NCBI RefSeq assembly: GCF_020089865.1
Contig: NZ_JAIRBM010000002.1
Location: 62,001 to 126,000 of the forward strand
Direction: 5' to 3'
Origin: Microvirga puerhi
GTDB taxonomy: Bacteria; Pseudomonadota; Alphaproteobacteria; Rhizobiales; Beijerinckiaceae
Length of the DNA: 64,000 nucleotides
Shown: positions 34,434 to 48,117 of the stretch, piece by piece
How positions within the stretch are numbered: position 1 is the first letter of the stretch
Layout of the letters: every line of letters starts with the position of its first letter
Position numbers and translations under genes: made by a program
The notes under the pieces: model-generated
Seen by the model: the letters and a program-made list of their open reading frames with translations, nothing else
Database searches by the model: none
Told to the model about the DNA's origin: nothing

Positions 34434-35845
34434 AGTTGCCGCCGAAACTCGGCCCTATTCATTTCATCGGCATCGGTGGCATCGGCATGTCGGGCATCGC
34501 CGAGGTGATGCACAATCTCGGCTACACCGTGCAAGGGTCGGACGCTGCCGACAATTACAACGTCAAGCGCCTTGCCGAGAAAGGCATCAAGACCTTCATC
34601 GGCCACAAGGCCGAGAACGTCGACGGAGCGGAAATCGTCGTGGTGTCGACGGCCATCAAGCGCGACAACCCGGAACTCACGACCGCGCGCGAAAAGCGGC
34701 TGCCCGTCGTGCGGCGGGCCGAGATGCTGGCCGAACTGATGCGCTTCAAGTCCTGCGTCGCTGTTGCTGGCACCCATGGCAAGACCACGACCACCTCGCT
34801 CGTTGCGACCCTGCTCGATGCGGGCGGTCTCGATCCGACGGTCATCAACGGTGGCATCATCAACGCCTATGGCACCAATGCCCGCATGGGCGAAGGCCAG
34901 TGGATGGTGGTGGAGGCCGACGAGTCCGACGGCACCTTCCTCAAGCTGCCCGCTGACGTCGCCATCGTCACGAATATCGATGCGGAGCATCTCGATCATT
35001 TCGGCGACTATGACGCCATCAAGGACGCCTTCCGGTCCTTCATCGATTCGATTCCGTTCTACGGCTTCGCGGTGATGTGCATCGATCATCCGACGGTTCA
35101 GGACCTCGTCGGGCGAATCGAGGATCGGCGCATCATCACCTATGGTGAAAACCCGCAGGCCGACGTGCGTCTGATGGATGTCGATCCCCGCGGCGGCCAG
35201 AGCCGTTTCCGCGTCATGATCCGTGACCGCCGTCCGGGCTTCCGCCTCGAGCTGGAAGATCTCGTGCTGCCGATGCCCGGAGCGCACAACGCGTTGAATG
35301 CGACGGCTGCCATCGCCGTCGCGCACGAGCTTGGTGTCTCGCAGGATGCGATCCGCAAGGCCCTTGCCGGCTTTGGTGGCGTGAAGCGCCGCTTCACGCG
35401 CACGGGCGAGTGGAACGGCGTGACGATCTTCGACGATTACGGCCACCATCCCATCGAAATCGCCGCCGTGCTCAAGGCCGCGCGGTCCTCGACGGAGGGA
35501 CAGGTCATCGCCGTCGTGCAGCCTCATCGCTATACGCGTCTTTCCTCCCTGTTCGATCAGTTCTGCACCTGCTTCAACGACGCGGACGCAGTGATCGTCG
35601 CGCCGGTTTATGCGGCGGGTGAGCAGCCGATCCCGGGCGCGGACCGCGACAGTCTCGTGTCCGGCCTCAAGGCACGTGGGCACCGGAACGTGATGGCCCT
35701 CGAGAAGTCGGAAGACCTCGCCGGTCTGATCAAGGGCTTTGCGAAGCCCGGCGATTATGTGATCTGCCTCGGCGCCGGCAACATCACGCAATGGGCCTAT
35801 GCGCTTCCCGGTGAACTTGAGACCCTCGGCGAAAAGGCAGCCTGA
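34430..35845 (+). CDS. murC: UDP-N-acetylmuramate:L-alanine ligase MurC
   Basis: Attaches L-Ala to UDP-MurNAc, the first stem-peptide step. 471 aa with the N-terminal [17 protein letters not shown], ATPase loop [36 protein letters not shown] and [20 protein letters not shown], all MurC signatures. The stop and the murB start share one base. Confidence 0.97.
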   Translation: MKLPPKLGPIHFIGIGGIGMSGIAEVMHNLGYTVQGSDAADNYNVKRLAEKGIKTFIGHKAENVDGAEIVVVSTAIKRDNPELTTAREKRLPVVRRAEMLAELMRFKSCVAVAGTHGKTTTTSLVATLLDAGGLDPTVINGGIINAYGTNARMGEGQWMVVEADESDGTFLKLPADVAIVTNIDAEHLDHFGDYDAIKDAFRSFIDSIPFYGFAVMCIDHPTVQDLVGRIEDRRIITYGENPQADVRLMDVDPRGGQSRFRVMIRDRRPGFRLELEDLVLPMPGAHNALNATAAIAVAHELGVSQDAIRKALAGFGGVKRRFTRTGEWNGVTIFDDYGHHPIEIAAVLKAARSSTEGQVIAVVQPHRYTRLSSLFDQFCTCFNDADAVIVAPVYAAGEQPIPGADRDSLVSGLKARGHRNVMALEKSEDLAGLIKGFAKPGDYVICLGAGNITQWAYALPGELETLGEKAA

Positions 35846-36759
35846 TGTTTGCCGATCTGACGCCCGCCCTGAAGGCGCAGATGCCGGATCTGCGTGGCAA
35901 GCTCGAAGCGAATGCGCCGACGGCGCCGCTGTCGTGGTTCCGCACCGGCGGCCCGGCTAAGGTGCTCTTCACGCCTGCGGACGAGGATGATCTTGCCTAT
36001 TTTCTCGCGAGGCTGGACCGCGCGTTTCCGATCCTGGTCGTCGGGCTCGGTTCGAACCTTTTGATTCGCGACCAGGGCTGGGAAGGGATCGTGATCCGGC
36101 TCGGCAAATCCTTTGCCGAGATCTCGGTCGAGGAAAACCACCGGATCCGCGCCGGTGCGGCCGCACCCGACGTGAAGGTCGCACGCGCGGCGGCGGAGGC
36201 TGGAATCGCGGGATTGTCCTTTCTGCGTGGCATTCCCGGCACGATCGGCGGCGCATTGAGGATGAACGGCGGCGCGTATGGGGGCGAGACGAAAGACGTT
36301 CTCGTCGAAGCGAGGGCCATCACCCGGTCTGGCGAGAAGGTGGTCTATTCCAACGCCGATATGGGCTTCACCTATCGCCATTCGGCCGTGCCTGATGATG
36401 TTATCTTCACCGAGGCTCTGTTCGAGGGCCGCGCCGGCGACCGCGATGCGATCCTGGCGGAGATGAACAACATCACCGAGGCGCGATCCTCGACGCAGCC
36501 GGTCAATACCCGGACGGGCGGCTCGACCTTCAAGAATCCGGAAGGCCGCAAGGCGTGGGAGCTGATCGATGCAGCCGGGTGCCGGGGGTTGCGCATCGGC
36601 GATGCACAAGTGTCCGAGATGCATTGCAATTTCCTGATCAACCATGGCTCGGCATCCGCCGCCGACATCGAGGCGCTGGGCGAAGAGGTGCGCAAGCGGG
36701 TGCTTGCGACCTCTGGCGTCACGCTGGAATGGGAAATCAAACGGGTCGGGCGTCCTTAG
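35845..36759 (+). CDS. murB: UDP-N-acetylenolpyruvoylglucosamine reductase MurB
   Basis: FAD/NADPH enzyme that makes UDP-MurNAc. 304 aa, type II MurB. FAD-binding segments are [15 protein letters not shown] and [20 protein letters not shown]; the catalytic region has [10 protein letters not shown] with the proton-donor Ser. It is the last of the tightly packed mur block, and a 59-bp gap follows before ddlB. Confidence 0.96.
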   Translation: MFADLTPALKAQMPDLRGKLEANAPTAPLSWFRTGGPAKVLFTPADEDDLAYFLARLDRAFPILVVGLGSNLLIRDQGWEGIVIRLGKSFAEISVEENHRIRAGAAAPDVKVARAAAEAGIAGLSFLRGIPGTIGGALRMNGGAYGGETKDVLVEARAITRSGEKVVYSNADMGFTYRHSAVPDDVIFTEALFEGRAGDRDAILAEMNNITEARSSTQPVNTRTGGSTFKNPEGRKAWELIDAAGCRGLRIGDAQVSEMHCNFLINHGSASAADIEALGEEVRKRVLATSGVTLEWEIKRVGRP

Positions 36760-36818
36760 CGTCAGGCCGAATCATCGTCGGGCCTGCTGGAGATCAGCGG
36801 CGGCGAGGGGAGCATGTC

Positions 36819-37742
36819 ATGGCCAAGCACGTTGCGGTTCTCTATGGCGGCTGGTCGGCGGAGCGGGAGGTCAGCCTGGCCTCCGGGCGCGCCTGCGCCA
36901 AGGCGCTCGAGGAGCGAGGTTACAAGGTCACCCCCATCGACGTGCAGCCGGACATCGCCACCGTTCTGCAGGCAACGGCGCCGGATGTGGTCTTCAATGC
37001 GCTTCACGGGCGCGTCGGCGAGGATGGGACGATCCAGGGCCTGCTCGAAATCCTTCGTATTCCCTATAGTCACTCTGGAGTCCTCGCCTCTGCGCTCGCC
37101 ATGCAGAAGGATCGCGCAAAGGTCGTCATGGCTGCTGCCGGCGTGCCGGTTCCGCACGGTGTCGTCGTTAACCGTTTGGATGCGGCGCGGAGCCACGTGC
37201 TCCCGGCTCCCTATGTGATCAAACCGGTCAACGAGGGCTCCTCGGTCGGGGTCATCATCGTGCGCGAGGAGCGCAGCCACCCGCCTCAGGAGCTGCTTCG
37301 GGAGGACTGGGCGTTCGGCGAGAAAGTCCTTGTCGAATCATACGTTGCGGGCCGCGAACTCACCTGCGCCGTCATGGGCGACAGACCCCTCGGCGTCATC
37401 GATATCCGGCCGGCTACGGGCGTCTTCTATGACTATGACGCAAAGTACGCGAAGGGGGGCTCCATTCACGTCCTCCCGGCAGAAATTAAACCGAATATTT
37501 ACCAAAAGGTTCAAGAGTTGGCGTTAACGGCGCATCAAGCGCTCGGCTGTCGGGGAATCAGTCGCGCCGACTTACGGTATGACGATACACCCGGTGGAAC
37601 CGGGGAACTCGTTGTCCTTGAGGTCAACACGCAACCCGGAATGACCGAGACGAGCTTGGTGCCAGAACTGGCAGCCCACGCGGGCTATTCGTTTGGCGAG
37701 CTTGTGCAATGGATGGTGGAGGACGCTACCTGCAACCGATGA
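36819..37742 (+). CDS. ddlB: D-alanine--D-alanine ligase
   Basis: ATP-grasp ligase that makes the D-Ala-D-Ala dipeptide used by MurF. 307 aa; key segments are VAVLYGGWSAEREVSLASG, NALHGRVGEDGTIQGLLE, EGSSVGVIIVREE and LEVNTQPGMTETSLVPELA. ATG 36819 follows GAGGGGAG by 8 nt; longer in-frame starts lie inside murB. Codons around 37485-37540 are unusually AT-rich (att, aaa, aat, tta), where a CtrA-like site lies. It overlaps ftsQ by 4 bp. Confidence 0.96.
   Translation: MAKHVAVLYGGWSAEREVSLASGRACAKALEERGYKVTPIDVQPDIATVLQATAPDVVFNALHGRVGEDGTIQGLLEILRIPYSHSGVLASALAMQKDRAKVVMAAAGVPVPHGVVVNRLDAARSHVLPAPYVIKPVNEGSSVGVIIVREERSHPPQELLREDWAFGEKVLVESYVAGRELTCAVMGDRPLGVIDIRPATGVFYDYDAKYAKGGSIHVLPAEIKPNIYQKVQELALTAHQALGCRGISRADLRYDDTPGGTGELVVLEVNTQPGMTETSLVPELAAHAGYSFGELVQWMVEDATCNR
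37523..37538 (-). promoter_or_regulatory. CtrA-like site inside ddlB, upstream of ftsQAZ
   Basis: On the minus strand the sequence reads TTGA-N7-TTAAC, one mismatch from the alphaproteobacterial CtrA consensus TTAA-N7-TTAAC. It lies about 200 bp before ftsQ inside an AT-rich patch of ddlB. CtrA controls ftsQA and ftsZ in Caulobacter; control here is inferred. Confidence 0.4.
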
Positions 37743-38689
37743 CGGCCTACCGGGCCGGCTCTCCGGTTGCGCGCGCGACAGCCGCCGAATCGCGCAGGCC
37801 GGGCGCCTCGCGATTCGGTTTCTTCAGCAAGTTTCGCCCTAGCCGCAGCGTCAGGCGCCGCGGCAGTCGTCAGCCGATCGAGCGCCGCATCCCACGGTAT
37901 CTCGGCACCGTGCTGACGTTGGGATTCTTTGGTGCCGTGGCCGTGACCGGTCTCTGGCAAGGCGGCCACCTCAACGACTTCATTCGCCAGAACGGCGAGC
38001 CGCATCATGCCCTCGCACGCTTCTTCGGGCTTGGCCTCGAGCAGATCACCATCTCTGGAATCTCGCAGATGCGGGAGTCGGAAGTGCTTGCGGCGGCCGG
38101 TCTCGACTCCAAGCTGTCCCTGGTCTTCCTCGACGTTAACGGAGTGCGCGAGCGTCTCGAGCGCGTACCGATGGTCAAGAGCGCCACCGTGCGCAAGCTT
38201 TACCCGAACGAGCTCGTGATTGGACTGACCGAGCGCGAGCCGTATGCGATCTGGCAGCTCAAGGGCGAGCTCTTCGTCATCGCGGCGGACGGGACGGTCA
38301 TCGACCTCATGCAGGATGCGCGCTACGCCGATCTTCCCTTCGTCGTCGGCGAAGAGGCGAACAAGCGGAGCAAAGACTATGTGGCGCTGCTCGAAGCCGC
38401 AGGTCCCCTGAAGGGCCGCATCCGCGCGGGCATGATGGTGGCCGGGCGCCGGTGGAATTTGAAGATGGACAACGGCATGGACGTGAGCCTGCCGGAACTC
38501 GGCGCGGCGGACGCGGTGGCGCGGCTCGTGAAGCTCGAGCGTGAGCAGAGGATCCTGGAAAAGGATGTGCTGGCGGTCGATCTGCGCATGGCCGATCGGG
38601 TTGTCGTCCGTCTGACCGAGGAGGCGGCTTCGGCACGGGCCGAAGCCTTGAAGAAGAAGCCGGTGCGCGGCAAGGGAGTCGAAACATGA
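37739..38689 (+). CDS. ftsQ: Cell division protein FtsQ
   Basis: 316-aa bitopic divisome protein linking FtsL/FtsB with the rest of the division machinery. A basic cytoplasmic tail, one membrane helix (residues ~60-80, GTVLTLGFFGAVAVTGLW), a POTRA domain (ITISGISQMRESEVLAAAGL) and a FtsQ/DivIB beta domain follow in order. ATG 37739 forms the usual ATGA overlap with ddlB; an ATG at 37709 would add ten residues. Ends in a 4-bp overlap with ftsA. Confidence 0.92.
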   Translation: MTAYRAGSPVARATAAESRRPGASRFGFFSKFRPSRSVRRRGSRQPIERRIPRYLGTVLTLGFFGAVAVTGLWQGGHLNDFIRQNGEPHHALARFFGLGLEQITISGISQMRESEVLAAAGLDSKLSLVFLDVNGVRERLERVPMVKSATVRKLYPNELVIGLTEREPYAIWQLKGELFVIAADGTVIDLMQDARYADLPFVVGEEANKRSKDYVALLEAAGPLKGRIRAGMMVAGRRWNLKMDNGMDVSLPELGAADAVARLVKLEREQRILEKDVLAVDLRMADRVVVRLTEEAASARAEALKKKPVRGKGVET

Positions 38690-40008
38690 GTCGCTCGGGT
38701 CATGGTCTGACACCGCGCATGAAGCCGTTGTCCGCGCGCAAGAGTGCCATTCTGTCGGTCCTCGATATCGGGACCAGCAAGGTCGTGTGCGTCGTGGCGG
38801 AGCTGAAGCCCGCCGACGAGATTGAGGCCTTGCGCAGCCGCACCCATGTGGCGCGCATTCTCGGAATCGGACACCAGCGCTCCGTTGGACTCAAGGGTGG
38901 CGTGATCGTCGATCTGGAGGCTGCCGAGACCTCGATCCGCCAGGCGGTGCATGCAGCCGAGCGCATGGCGAAAGTCGAGATTCAGTCCGTGATCGTCAAT
39001 CTCACGGGCGGCCGGCTCGCCTCGGAGCATTTCGAAGCGCACGTTCCGGTGCGCGGTGCAGTTGGCCCCGGCGATGTGCATCGGGTTCTCGACATTGCAA
39101 GCAGCTATGATCCGCGGCGGGGCAGGGCGGTCCTGCATGCCCTTCCGACGGGATTCTCGCTCGATGCGCAGAATCATATCGTCGATCCGGCCGGCATGAT
39201 CGGTGAGCGTCTGGGCGTCGATCTGCACGTGGTTTCGTCCGAGGCTGCTGCGGCGCGCAACCTGATGCTCGCTGTCGAGCGTTGCCATCTCAGTGTTGAA
39301 GCCGTCATCGCAACGCCCTATGCGGCCGGTCTGTCGGCTCTCGTCGACGATGAAGCCGATATGGGCTGCGCCGTCGTCGACATGGGCGGCGGAACGACCA
39401 GCGTCGGTATTTTCATGAACGGCCATCTGGTGCATACCGACGCGATCGCAGTCGGCGGACACCATGTGACCATGGATCTCGCGCGCGGCTTGACGACGCG
39501 CGTGTCGGCCGCGGAGCGACTGAAGACGCTCTATGGTTCGGCGATCACATCGAGCGCGGACGATCGCGACATGATCGCCGTTCCGCAGGTCGATGAAGAC
39601 GAACGTGATGTTCCCAACCATCTGCCGAAGTCGCATTTGGTCAGGATCATCAAGCCGCGGGTCGAGGAGATCCTCGAACTCGCCCGTGACCGGCTTAAAT
39701 CGGCGGGGTTCGCCGCGCAGGCCGGTCGGCGCGTCGTGCTGACAGGTGGCGCGAGCCAGCTCGTCGGATTGCCGGAAACGGCGCGGCGCATCCTTCAGGG
39801 TCAGGTCCGTGTCGGGCGTCCGCTCGGCATCAAGGGGTTGCCCGAAGCTGCCAAGGGGCCTGCCTTTTCGGCGGTGGTCGGCCTGCTGGTTTATCCGCAG
39901 GTGGCACATATCGAGTATTTCGAGCCGCGCTCCGGCGGCTTGTTTCAGAGTACGGGAACCGACGGCTACATCTCCCGCGTGGGCCGCTGGATTCGCGATA
40001 GTTTTTAG
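38686..40008 (+). CDS. ftsA: Cell division protein FtsA
   Basis: Actin-like ATPase that tethers FtsZ to the membrane. 440 aa. Phosphate-1 loop LDIGTSKVVCVVAEL, the 1C subdomain, phosphate-2 region VVDMGGGTTSVGIFM and adenosine motif VLTGGASQLVGLPETA are present, and the C-terminus ends in an amphipathic GRWIRDSF that likely binds the membrane. Overlaps ftsQ by 4 bp. Confidence 0.96.
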   Translation: MSRSGHGLTPRMKPLSARKSAILSVLDIGTSKVVCVVAELKPADEIEALRSRTHVARILGIGHQRSVGLKGGVIVDLEAAETSIRQAVHAAERMAKVEIQSVIVNLTGGRLASEHFEAHVPVRGAVGPGDVHRVLDIASSYDPRRGRAVLHALPTGFSLDAQNHIVDPAGMIGERLGVDLHVVSSEAAAARNLMLAVERCHLSVEAVIATPYAAGLSALVDDEADMGCAVVDMGGGTTSVGIFMNGHLVHTDAIAVGGHHVTMDLARGLTTRVSAAERLKTLYGSAITSSADDRDMIAVPQVDEDERDVPNHLPKSHLVRIIKPRVEEILELARDRLKSAGFAAQAGRRVVLTGGASQLVGLPETARRILQGQVRVGRPLGIKGLPEAAKGPAFSAVVGLLVYPQVAHIEYFEPRSGGLFQSTGTDGYISRVGRWIRDSF

Positions 40009-40113
40009 ATGCGTAAGGCGGTGGCGCGGCGGCCATCGCCTAGAGTTCAAGTTAACCAAGGGTAAGCGTCGGCCGAACGCTGTGGTAAATAAGGCCAAAG
40101 AGGCAAACAGGTC

Positions 40114-41841
40114 ATGGCTATCAATCTGCAAGCTCCGGATATCCGGGAACTCAAGCCACACATCACGGTGTTCGGCGTCGGCGGCGCTGGCGGCAATGCT
40201 GTGAACAACATGATCGAGTCTGGGCTCCAGGGCGTCGAGTTCGTGGTTGCGAACACCGATGCGCAGGCTCTCGCCTCGTCGAAGGCCGACCGCATCGTTC
40301 AGATGGGCATTCAGGTAACGGAAGGCCTGGGCGCCGGCTCGCAACCGGAAGTCGGACGCGCGGCCGCCGAAGAGGTGATGGACGAAATCCGCGATCAGCT
40401 CGCCGGCTCGCACATGGTGTTCATCACCGCCGGCATGGGCGGCGGCACCGGCACCGGTGCTGCTCCGGTCGTGGCGCGTGCTGCCCGCGAACTCGGCATC
40501 CTGACCGTCGGCGTCGTCACGAAGCCCTTCCAGTTCGAAGGCGTTCGCCGCATGCGTCTCGCAGAGGCCGGCATCAACGAGCTGCAGCAATCGGTCGACA
40601 CGCTCATCGTCATTCCCAACCAGAATCTCTTCCGCGTCGCGACGGAGAAGACGACCTTCGCGGATGCTTTCGCGATGGCGGACCAGGTGCTCTATTCGGG
40701 CGTTGCCTGCATCACCGACCTGATGGTGAAGGAAGGCCTGATCAATCTCGACTTCGCCGACGTCCGCTCGGTCATGCGCGGCATGGGCAAGGCGATGATG
40801 GGCACGGGCGAATCGTCCGGTGAGAAGCGCGCCATCCGGGCGGCGGAGGCGGCGATCGCCAACCCGCTCCTCGACGACGTGTCGATGAAGGGCGCCCGCG
40901 GCCTGCTGATCTCCATCACGGGCGGCAACGACCTGACCCTCTATGAACTCGACGAGGCGGCGACGCGCATCCGCGAGGAAGTGGATCAGGACGCCAACAT
41001 CATCCTGGGCGCGACGTTCGACGAAAGCCTCGAGGGCATCATCCGCGTGTCGGTGGTCGCGACCGGCATCGACCAGGTCCAGGCCCCCACGGCTGTCGAT
41101 CTGACATCGACGGAGCAGCGGATTTCGGAAGTGGCCGAGCGCCTGCGCGCCGAGGCCCGCGCCCGGGCTTCGCAGACCCAAGCCGTCCCGACCTTTCGCG
41201 CCACCGCCCCAGCCGAAACGGTGAAGGCGGTTCCCTCTGCCATCGAGACCGCTCCCGCTCCGGTCGCCGCCCCGACCTACGCCTCCCTCGCGACCCCGGT
41301 CGTGGAGCCCGCTCCCCAGCCGGTCGTCCGCGACGACGTGGTCCTGACGCCGACTCAGCCGAAGCAGGCGATGGCCTACGAGGCACCTGTCGCGGTTGAA
41401 CCGGCCTATCACGACGAACCGATCGCGCAGGGCGCCTTCATTCCGCCGCAGCCCGAGCGGGCCATGCGTCCTGCCCGGATGCCGCGCATCGACGAGCTGC
41501 CGATTCCGGCCCAGAATCAGATCCGCGCCAGCCGTGGCGAGGAGGCTCCGCACGACACGAAGCGGATGTCCCTGCTCCAGCGCCTGGCCACGGTGGGATT
41601 CGGCCGTCGGGACGAGCATTCCGCGCCGGTCGCAGAGCCTGCTCCTCAGCGGCAGGCACCGGAAGGGCCACGGCAGCAGATGTCGCCGGTTCACGCGGAA
41701 TATGCCAAACGGCCTGCCGCGCCGCAGGGCTACCGCACGGCCCAGGGGCATCCGGACCAGCCGCGTATGCCGGCCGCGCCGCGGAGCGCCGAGGACGATC
41801 AGCTGGAAATTCCGGCCTTCCTCCGCCGCCAGGCGAACTAG
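40114..41841 (+). CDS. ftsZ: Cell division protein FtsZ
   Basis: Tubulin-like GTPase that forms the division ring. 575 aa, much longer than E. coli FtsZ (383). The GTPase core (residues ~1-320) has [15 protein letters not shown] and the tubulin signature GGGTGTG at 109-115. Residues ~330-555 are a Pro/Ala-rich disordered linker, and the extreme C-terminus carries the FtsA-binding peptide ([10 protein letters not shown]). Long linkers are typical of Rhizobiales. A 105-bp gap upstream, with a GTTAAC at 40051, may hold its own promoter. A strong terminator follows. Confidence 0.98.
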   Translation: MAINLQAPDIRELKPHITVFGVGGAGGNAVNNMIESGLQGVEFVVANTDAQALASSKADRIVQMGIQVTEGLGAGSQPEVGRAAAEEVMDEIRDQLAGSHMVFITAGMGGGTGTGAAPVVARAARELGILTVGVVTKPFQFEGVRRMRLAEAGINELQQSVDTLIVIPNQNLFRVATEKTTFADAFAMADQVLYSGVACITDLMVKEGLINLDFADVRSVMRGMGKAMMGTGESSGEKRAIRAAEAAIANPLLDDVSMKGARGLLISITGGNDLTLYELDEAATRIREEVDQDANIILGATFDESLEGIIRVSVVATGIDQVQAPTAVDLTSTEQRISEVAERLRAEARARASQTQAVPTFRATAPAETVKAVPSAIETAPAPVAAPTYASLATPVVEPAPQPVVRDDVVLTPTQPKQAMAYEAPVAVEPAYHDEPIAQGAFIPPQPERAMRPARMPRIDELPIPAQNQIRASRGEEAPHDTKRMSLLQRLATVGFGRRDEHSAPVAEPAPQRQAPEGPRQQMSPVHAEYAKRPAAPQGYRTAQGHPDQPRMPAAPRSAEDDQLEIPAFLRRQAN

Positions 41842-41867
41842 CCAGCGCATTACTGTTAACAAATCGG

Positions 41868-41899
41868 AGCCCCCGGCCGACAGCGGCCGGGGGCTTTTT
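41868..41899 (+). terminator. Strong intrinsic terminator after ftsZ
   Basis: AGCCCCCGGCC pairs with GGCCGGGGGCT around a 6-nt loop and is followed by TTTT. It lies 26 bp after the ftsZ stop and ends the dcw transcript, leaving lpxC to its own promoter in the 41900-42113 region. Confidence 0.92.
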
Positions 41900-42113
41900 A
41901 ATAATTTGTTTACTTTTCAAAGACTTGCGAATTGTCGAGTTTGTAACAGACGGTAAAAAAGCGTGATTTGGCCTAGCCTAGCCTGCGACCTATGTTCCCT
42001 TCAGTTCAAAGCGGGATTCGTCAGAAGCCTGCGGGGGTCAGAAACAGTAACAGCGGGCGCTCGACGCCAAGGCGGAACACCGCCGACGTCGAGACGCTCG
42101 AGGTTGAGTGAAG

Positions 42114-43061
42114 ATGAAGCAGAGCCAACAAACCACGCTGCGTGCCGCCGTCGCTCTCACCGGAGCCGGTGTCCATTCCGGAGACGAAGTTAAGATCGTT
42201 CTCCATCCGGCGGAGGTGAATCATGGCATCGCTTTCCTGCGTACCGGCCTTCCCGGAGGGCTAGAGCGTCTGATCGATGCGCGCCATCTGGCGGTGACCG
42301 CCACCGAGCTCTGCACGGTGATCGGTGATCGTGAAAGTGGCGCCGTGGCGACGATCGAGCACCTGATGGCCGCCCTGTCCGGCCTCGGGGTGGACAATGT
42401 CCTGGTCGAGATCGATGGTCCGGAAGTGCCGATTCTCGATGGCAGCTCCGCTCCCTTCATCGATGCCATCGATCAGGTCGGCCTCGTGGTCCAGTCCTCG
42501 GCCCGTCGATATCTCAAGGTTCTCAAGCCGGTCCGCGTCAATCAGGGCAAGGCCTTTGCCGAGCTCCTTCCCAATGACCGGGTCTTCCGTCTCGACGTCG
42601 AGATCGATTTCCCGACGCCGGTCATCGGCCGTCAGCGCAAGGCTGTCGATCTGTCGCCAGCGGTCTTCCGGAAGGACATCTCCCGCGCCCGCACCTTCGG
42701 TTTCATGCGGGACGTGGAGAAGCTGTGGAGCGCAGGCTTCGCCCTCGGCGCTTCGTTGGAGAATACGGTCGCCATCGGCGATGACGGCGTGATGAATCCC
42801 GAGGGGCTGCGTTATGGCGACGAGTTCGTGCGCCACAAGATCCTCGATGCGGTCGGGGACCTCTCCCTCGCCGGTTTCCCGCTGCTCGGCACCTATCGCT
42901 CCTATTGCGGCGGTCACCGCCTGAACTTCTCCGTTCTGGAGGCTCTGTTCTCGAGCCGCTCCAACTACGCCATCGTGGATGGCGGAGTGCGGCGGGAGAC
43001 GGGGTATGCCGAGCTTGGCAGTGGCGTTGCTATGCCGGCTTTCGCTCCCGACGTTCACTAA
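42114..43061 (+). CDS. lpxC: UDP-3-O-acyl-N-acetylglucosamine deacetylase LpxC
   Basis: Zinc amidase for the first committed step of lipid A synthesis. 315 aa (E. coli 305). Zinc ligands are H83 (ATIEHLMAALSGLG), H241 and D245 (HKILDAVGDLSLAG), matching the E. coli set. ATG 42114 is chosen; a GTG two codons earlier is also possible. It is separated from ftsZ by the terminator, so it is probably transcribed on its own. Confidence 0.96.
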   Translation: MKQSQQTTLRAAVALTGAGVHSGDEVKIVLHPAEVNHGIAFLRTGLPGGLERLIDARHLAVTATELCTVIGDRESGAVATIEHLMAALSGLGVDNVLVEIDGPEVPILDGSSAPFIDAIDQVGLVVQSSARRYLKVLKPVRVNQGKAFAELLPNDRVFRLDVEIDFPTPVIGRQRKAVDLSPAVFRKDISRARTFGFMRDVEKLWSAGFALGASLENTVAIGDDGVMNPEGLRYGDEFVRHKILDAVGDLSLAGFPLLGTYRSYCGGHRLNFSVLEALFSSRSNYAIVDGGVRRETGYAELGSGVAMPAFAPDVH

Positions 43062-43253
43062 GCTTAAAGTTGCTCCTGCGATCTTGGCGTCGTTCCGGCG
43101 AACGGCGCCCTTTGGCCGCAGGATTTTAGTGCATGTTCCCCAAGCCGCCTGGGTAAAGCCTGACGGAAGGGTTGGCGCTTTGCCTGCTCATAGGTTAAAG
43201 AGCCTTCGATGCACCGTTACAACCCGGGCACTATTTTCGGAGGACCGCGAGGC

Positions 43254-44150
43254 ATGTCTTTCGCGAAGGCTTATTCAGGATTGAAAGATGGCGCTGTTCG
43301 CGCGCTGATGTTCGGCGTCTGCGGCTTGGCCGTTGCGGGCTGCGATACCCTCTCGTCGTTCAATCCGTTCGACAACAGCGAAAAATACAAGCCGGAAGTT
43401 GTGGCCACGGCGCCCGCCGAGCAGATCTACAACGACGGTCTCGCCCGCGTTCAGAAGAAGGACTATGAGGGCGCGGCTAAGAAGTTCTCGAGCCTTGACA
43501 AGCAGTACCCATTCTCCGATTGGGCCCGCAAAGGGCTGATCATGGAGGCCTATGCCAATTACGAGGGCGGCCTCTACGAGGAATCCATCACGGCCTCGAA
43601 GCGCTATCTGCAAATGCATCCGGCCACACCGGATGCGGCCTATGCGCAGTATCTCCTGGCATCGTCGTATTATGACCAAATTCCGGATATCACCCGCGAT
43701 CAGGAGAAGTCGCAGCGCGCTCTGCTCGCTCTGCAGGAGCTGATCCAGCGTTATCCGACGTCGGAATATGTGGCGGACGCGAAGAAGAAGATCCAGGTCG
43801 CCAGCGATCAGCTGGCCGGCAAGGAGGTCGAGATCGGCCGCTTCTATCTCCAGAAGCGTAATTATTCCGGCGCCATCAACCGTTTCCGCACGGTCGTGGG
43901 GCAATATCAGACCACTCGCCATGTGGAGGAGGCGCTCGAACGTCTCGCCGAGGCCTATATGGCCATGGGTATCGTCGACGAAGCGCAGACAGCCGCTGCG
44001 GTTCTTGGACACAACTTCCCTGACAGTCCCTGGTACAAGGACGCCTACGCATTGCTGACCAAGGGCGGCGTCGAGCCGCGCGAGAATTCCGAATCCTGGA
44101 TCAGCAAGGCCTTCCGCGGCGTTCCCCAGGTCGGTCAGCGGGCGGGGTAA
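43254..44150 (+). CDS. bamD: Outer-membrane assembly lipoprotein BamD
   Basis: 298-aa essential lipoprotein of the BAM complex that inserts beta-barrel proteins. Signal peptide with lipobox VAGC (lipidated C30), then five TPR motifs (YNDGLARVQKKDYEGAAKKF, YAQYLLASSYYDQIPDITRD, GQYQTTRHVEEALERLAEAY). ATG 43254 is chosen so the signal peptide has a normal length; an ATG at 43209 would add 15 residues. recN follows 12 bp later. Confidence 0.94.
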   Translation: MSFAKAYSGLKDGAVRALMFGVCGLAVAGCDTLSSFNPFDNSEKYKPEVVATAPAEQIYNDGLARVQKKDYEGAAKKFSSLDKQYPFSDWARKGLIMEAYANYEGGLYEESITASKRYLQMHPATPDAAYAQYLLASSYYDQIPDITRDQEKSQRALLALQELIQRYPTSEYVADAKKKIQVASDQLAGKEVEIGRFYLQKRNYSGAINRFRTVVGQYQTTRHVEEALERLAEAYMAMGIVDEAQTAAAVLGHNFPDSPWYKDAYALLTKGGVEPRENSESWISKAFRGVPQVGQRAG

Positions 44151-44162
44151 GCCTCATCTTCC

Positions 44163-48070
<3,908 letters not shown>

Positions 48071-48117
48071 GACTCCTGTACAAGACGGGACGGGCTACCT
48101 GTGGCAGAATATGAGCC

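Noticed and set aside
40052..40066. Possible CtrA site TTAA-N7-TAAG before ftsZ
   Set aside because: The second half matches only two of four positions, so it is too weak to call, although GTTAAC is present.
38377..41862. 1161-codon open frame antisense to ftsQ, ftsA and ftsZ
   Set aside because: Same explanation; composition is His/Arg/Asp-rich and low-complexity, typical of a shadow frame.
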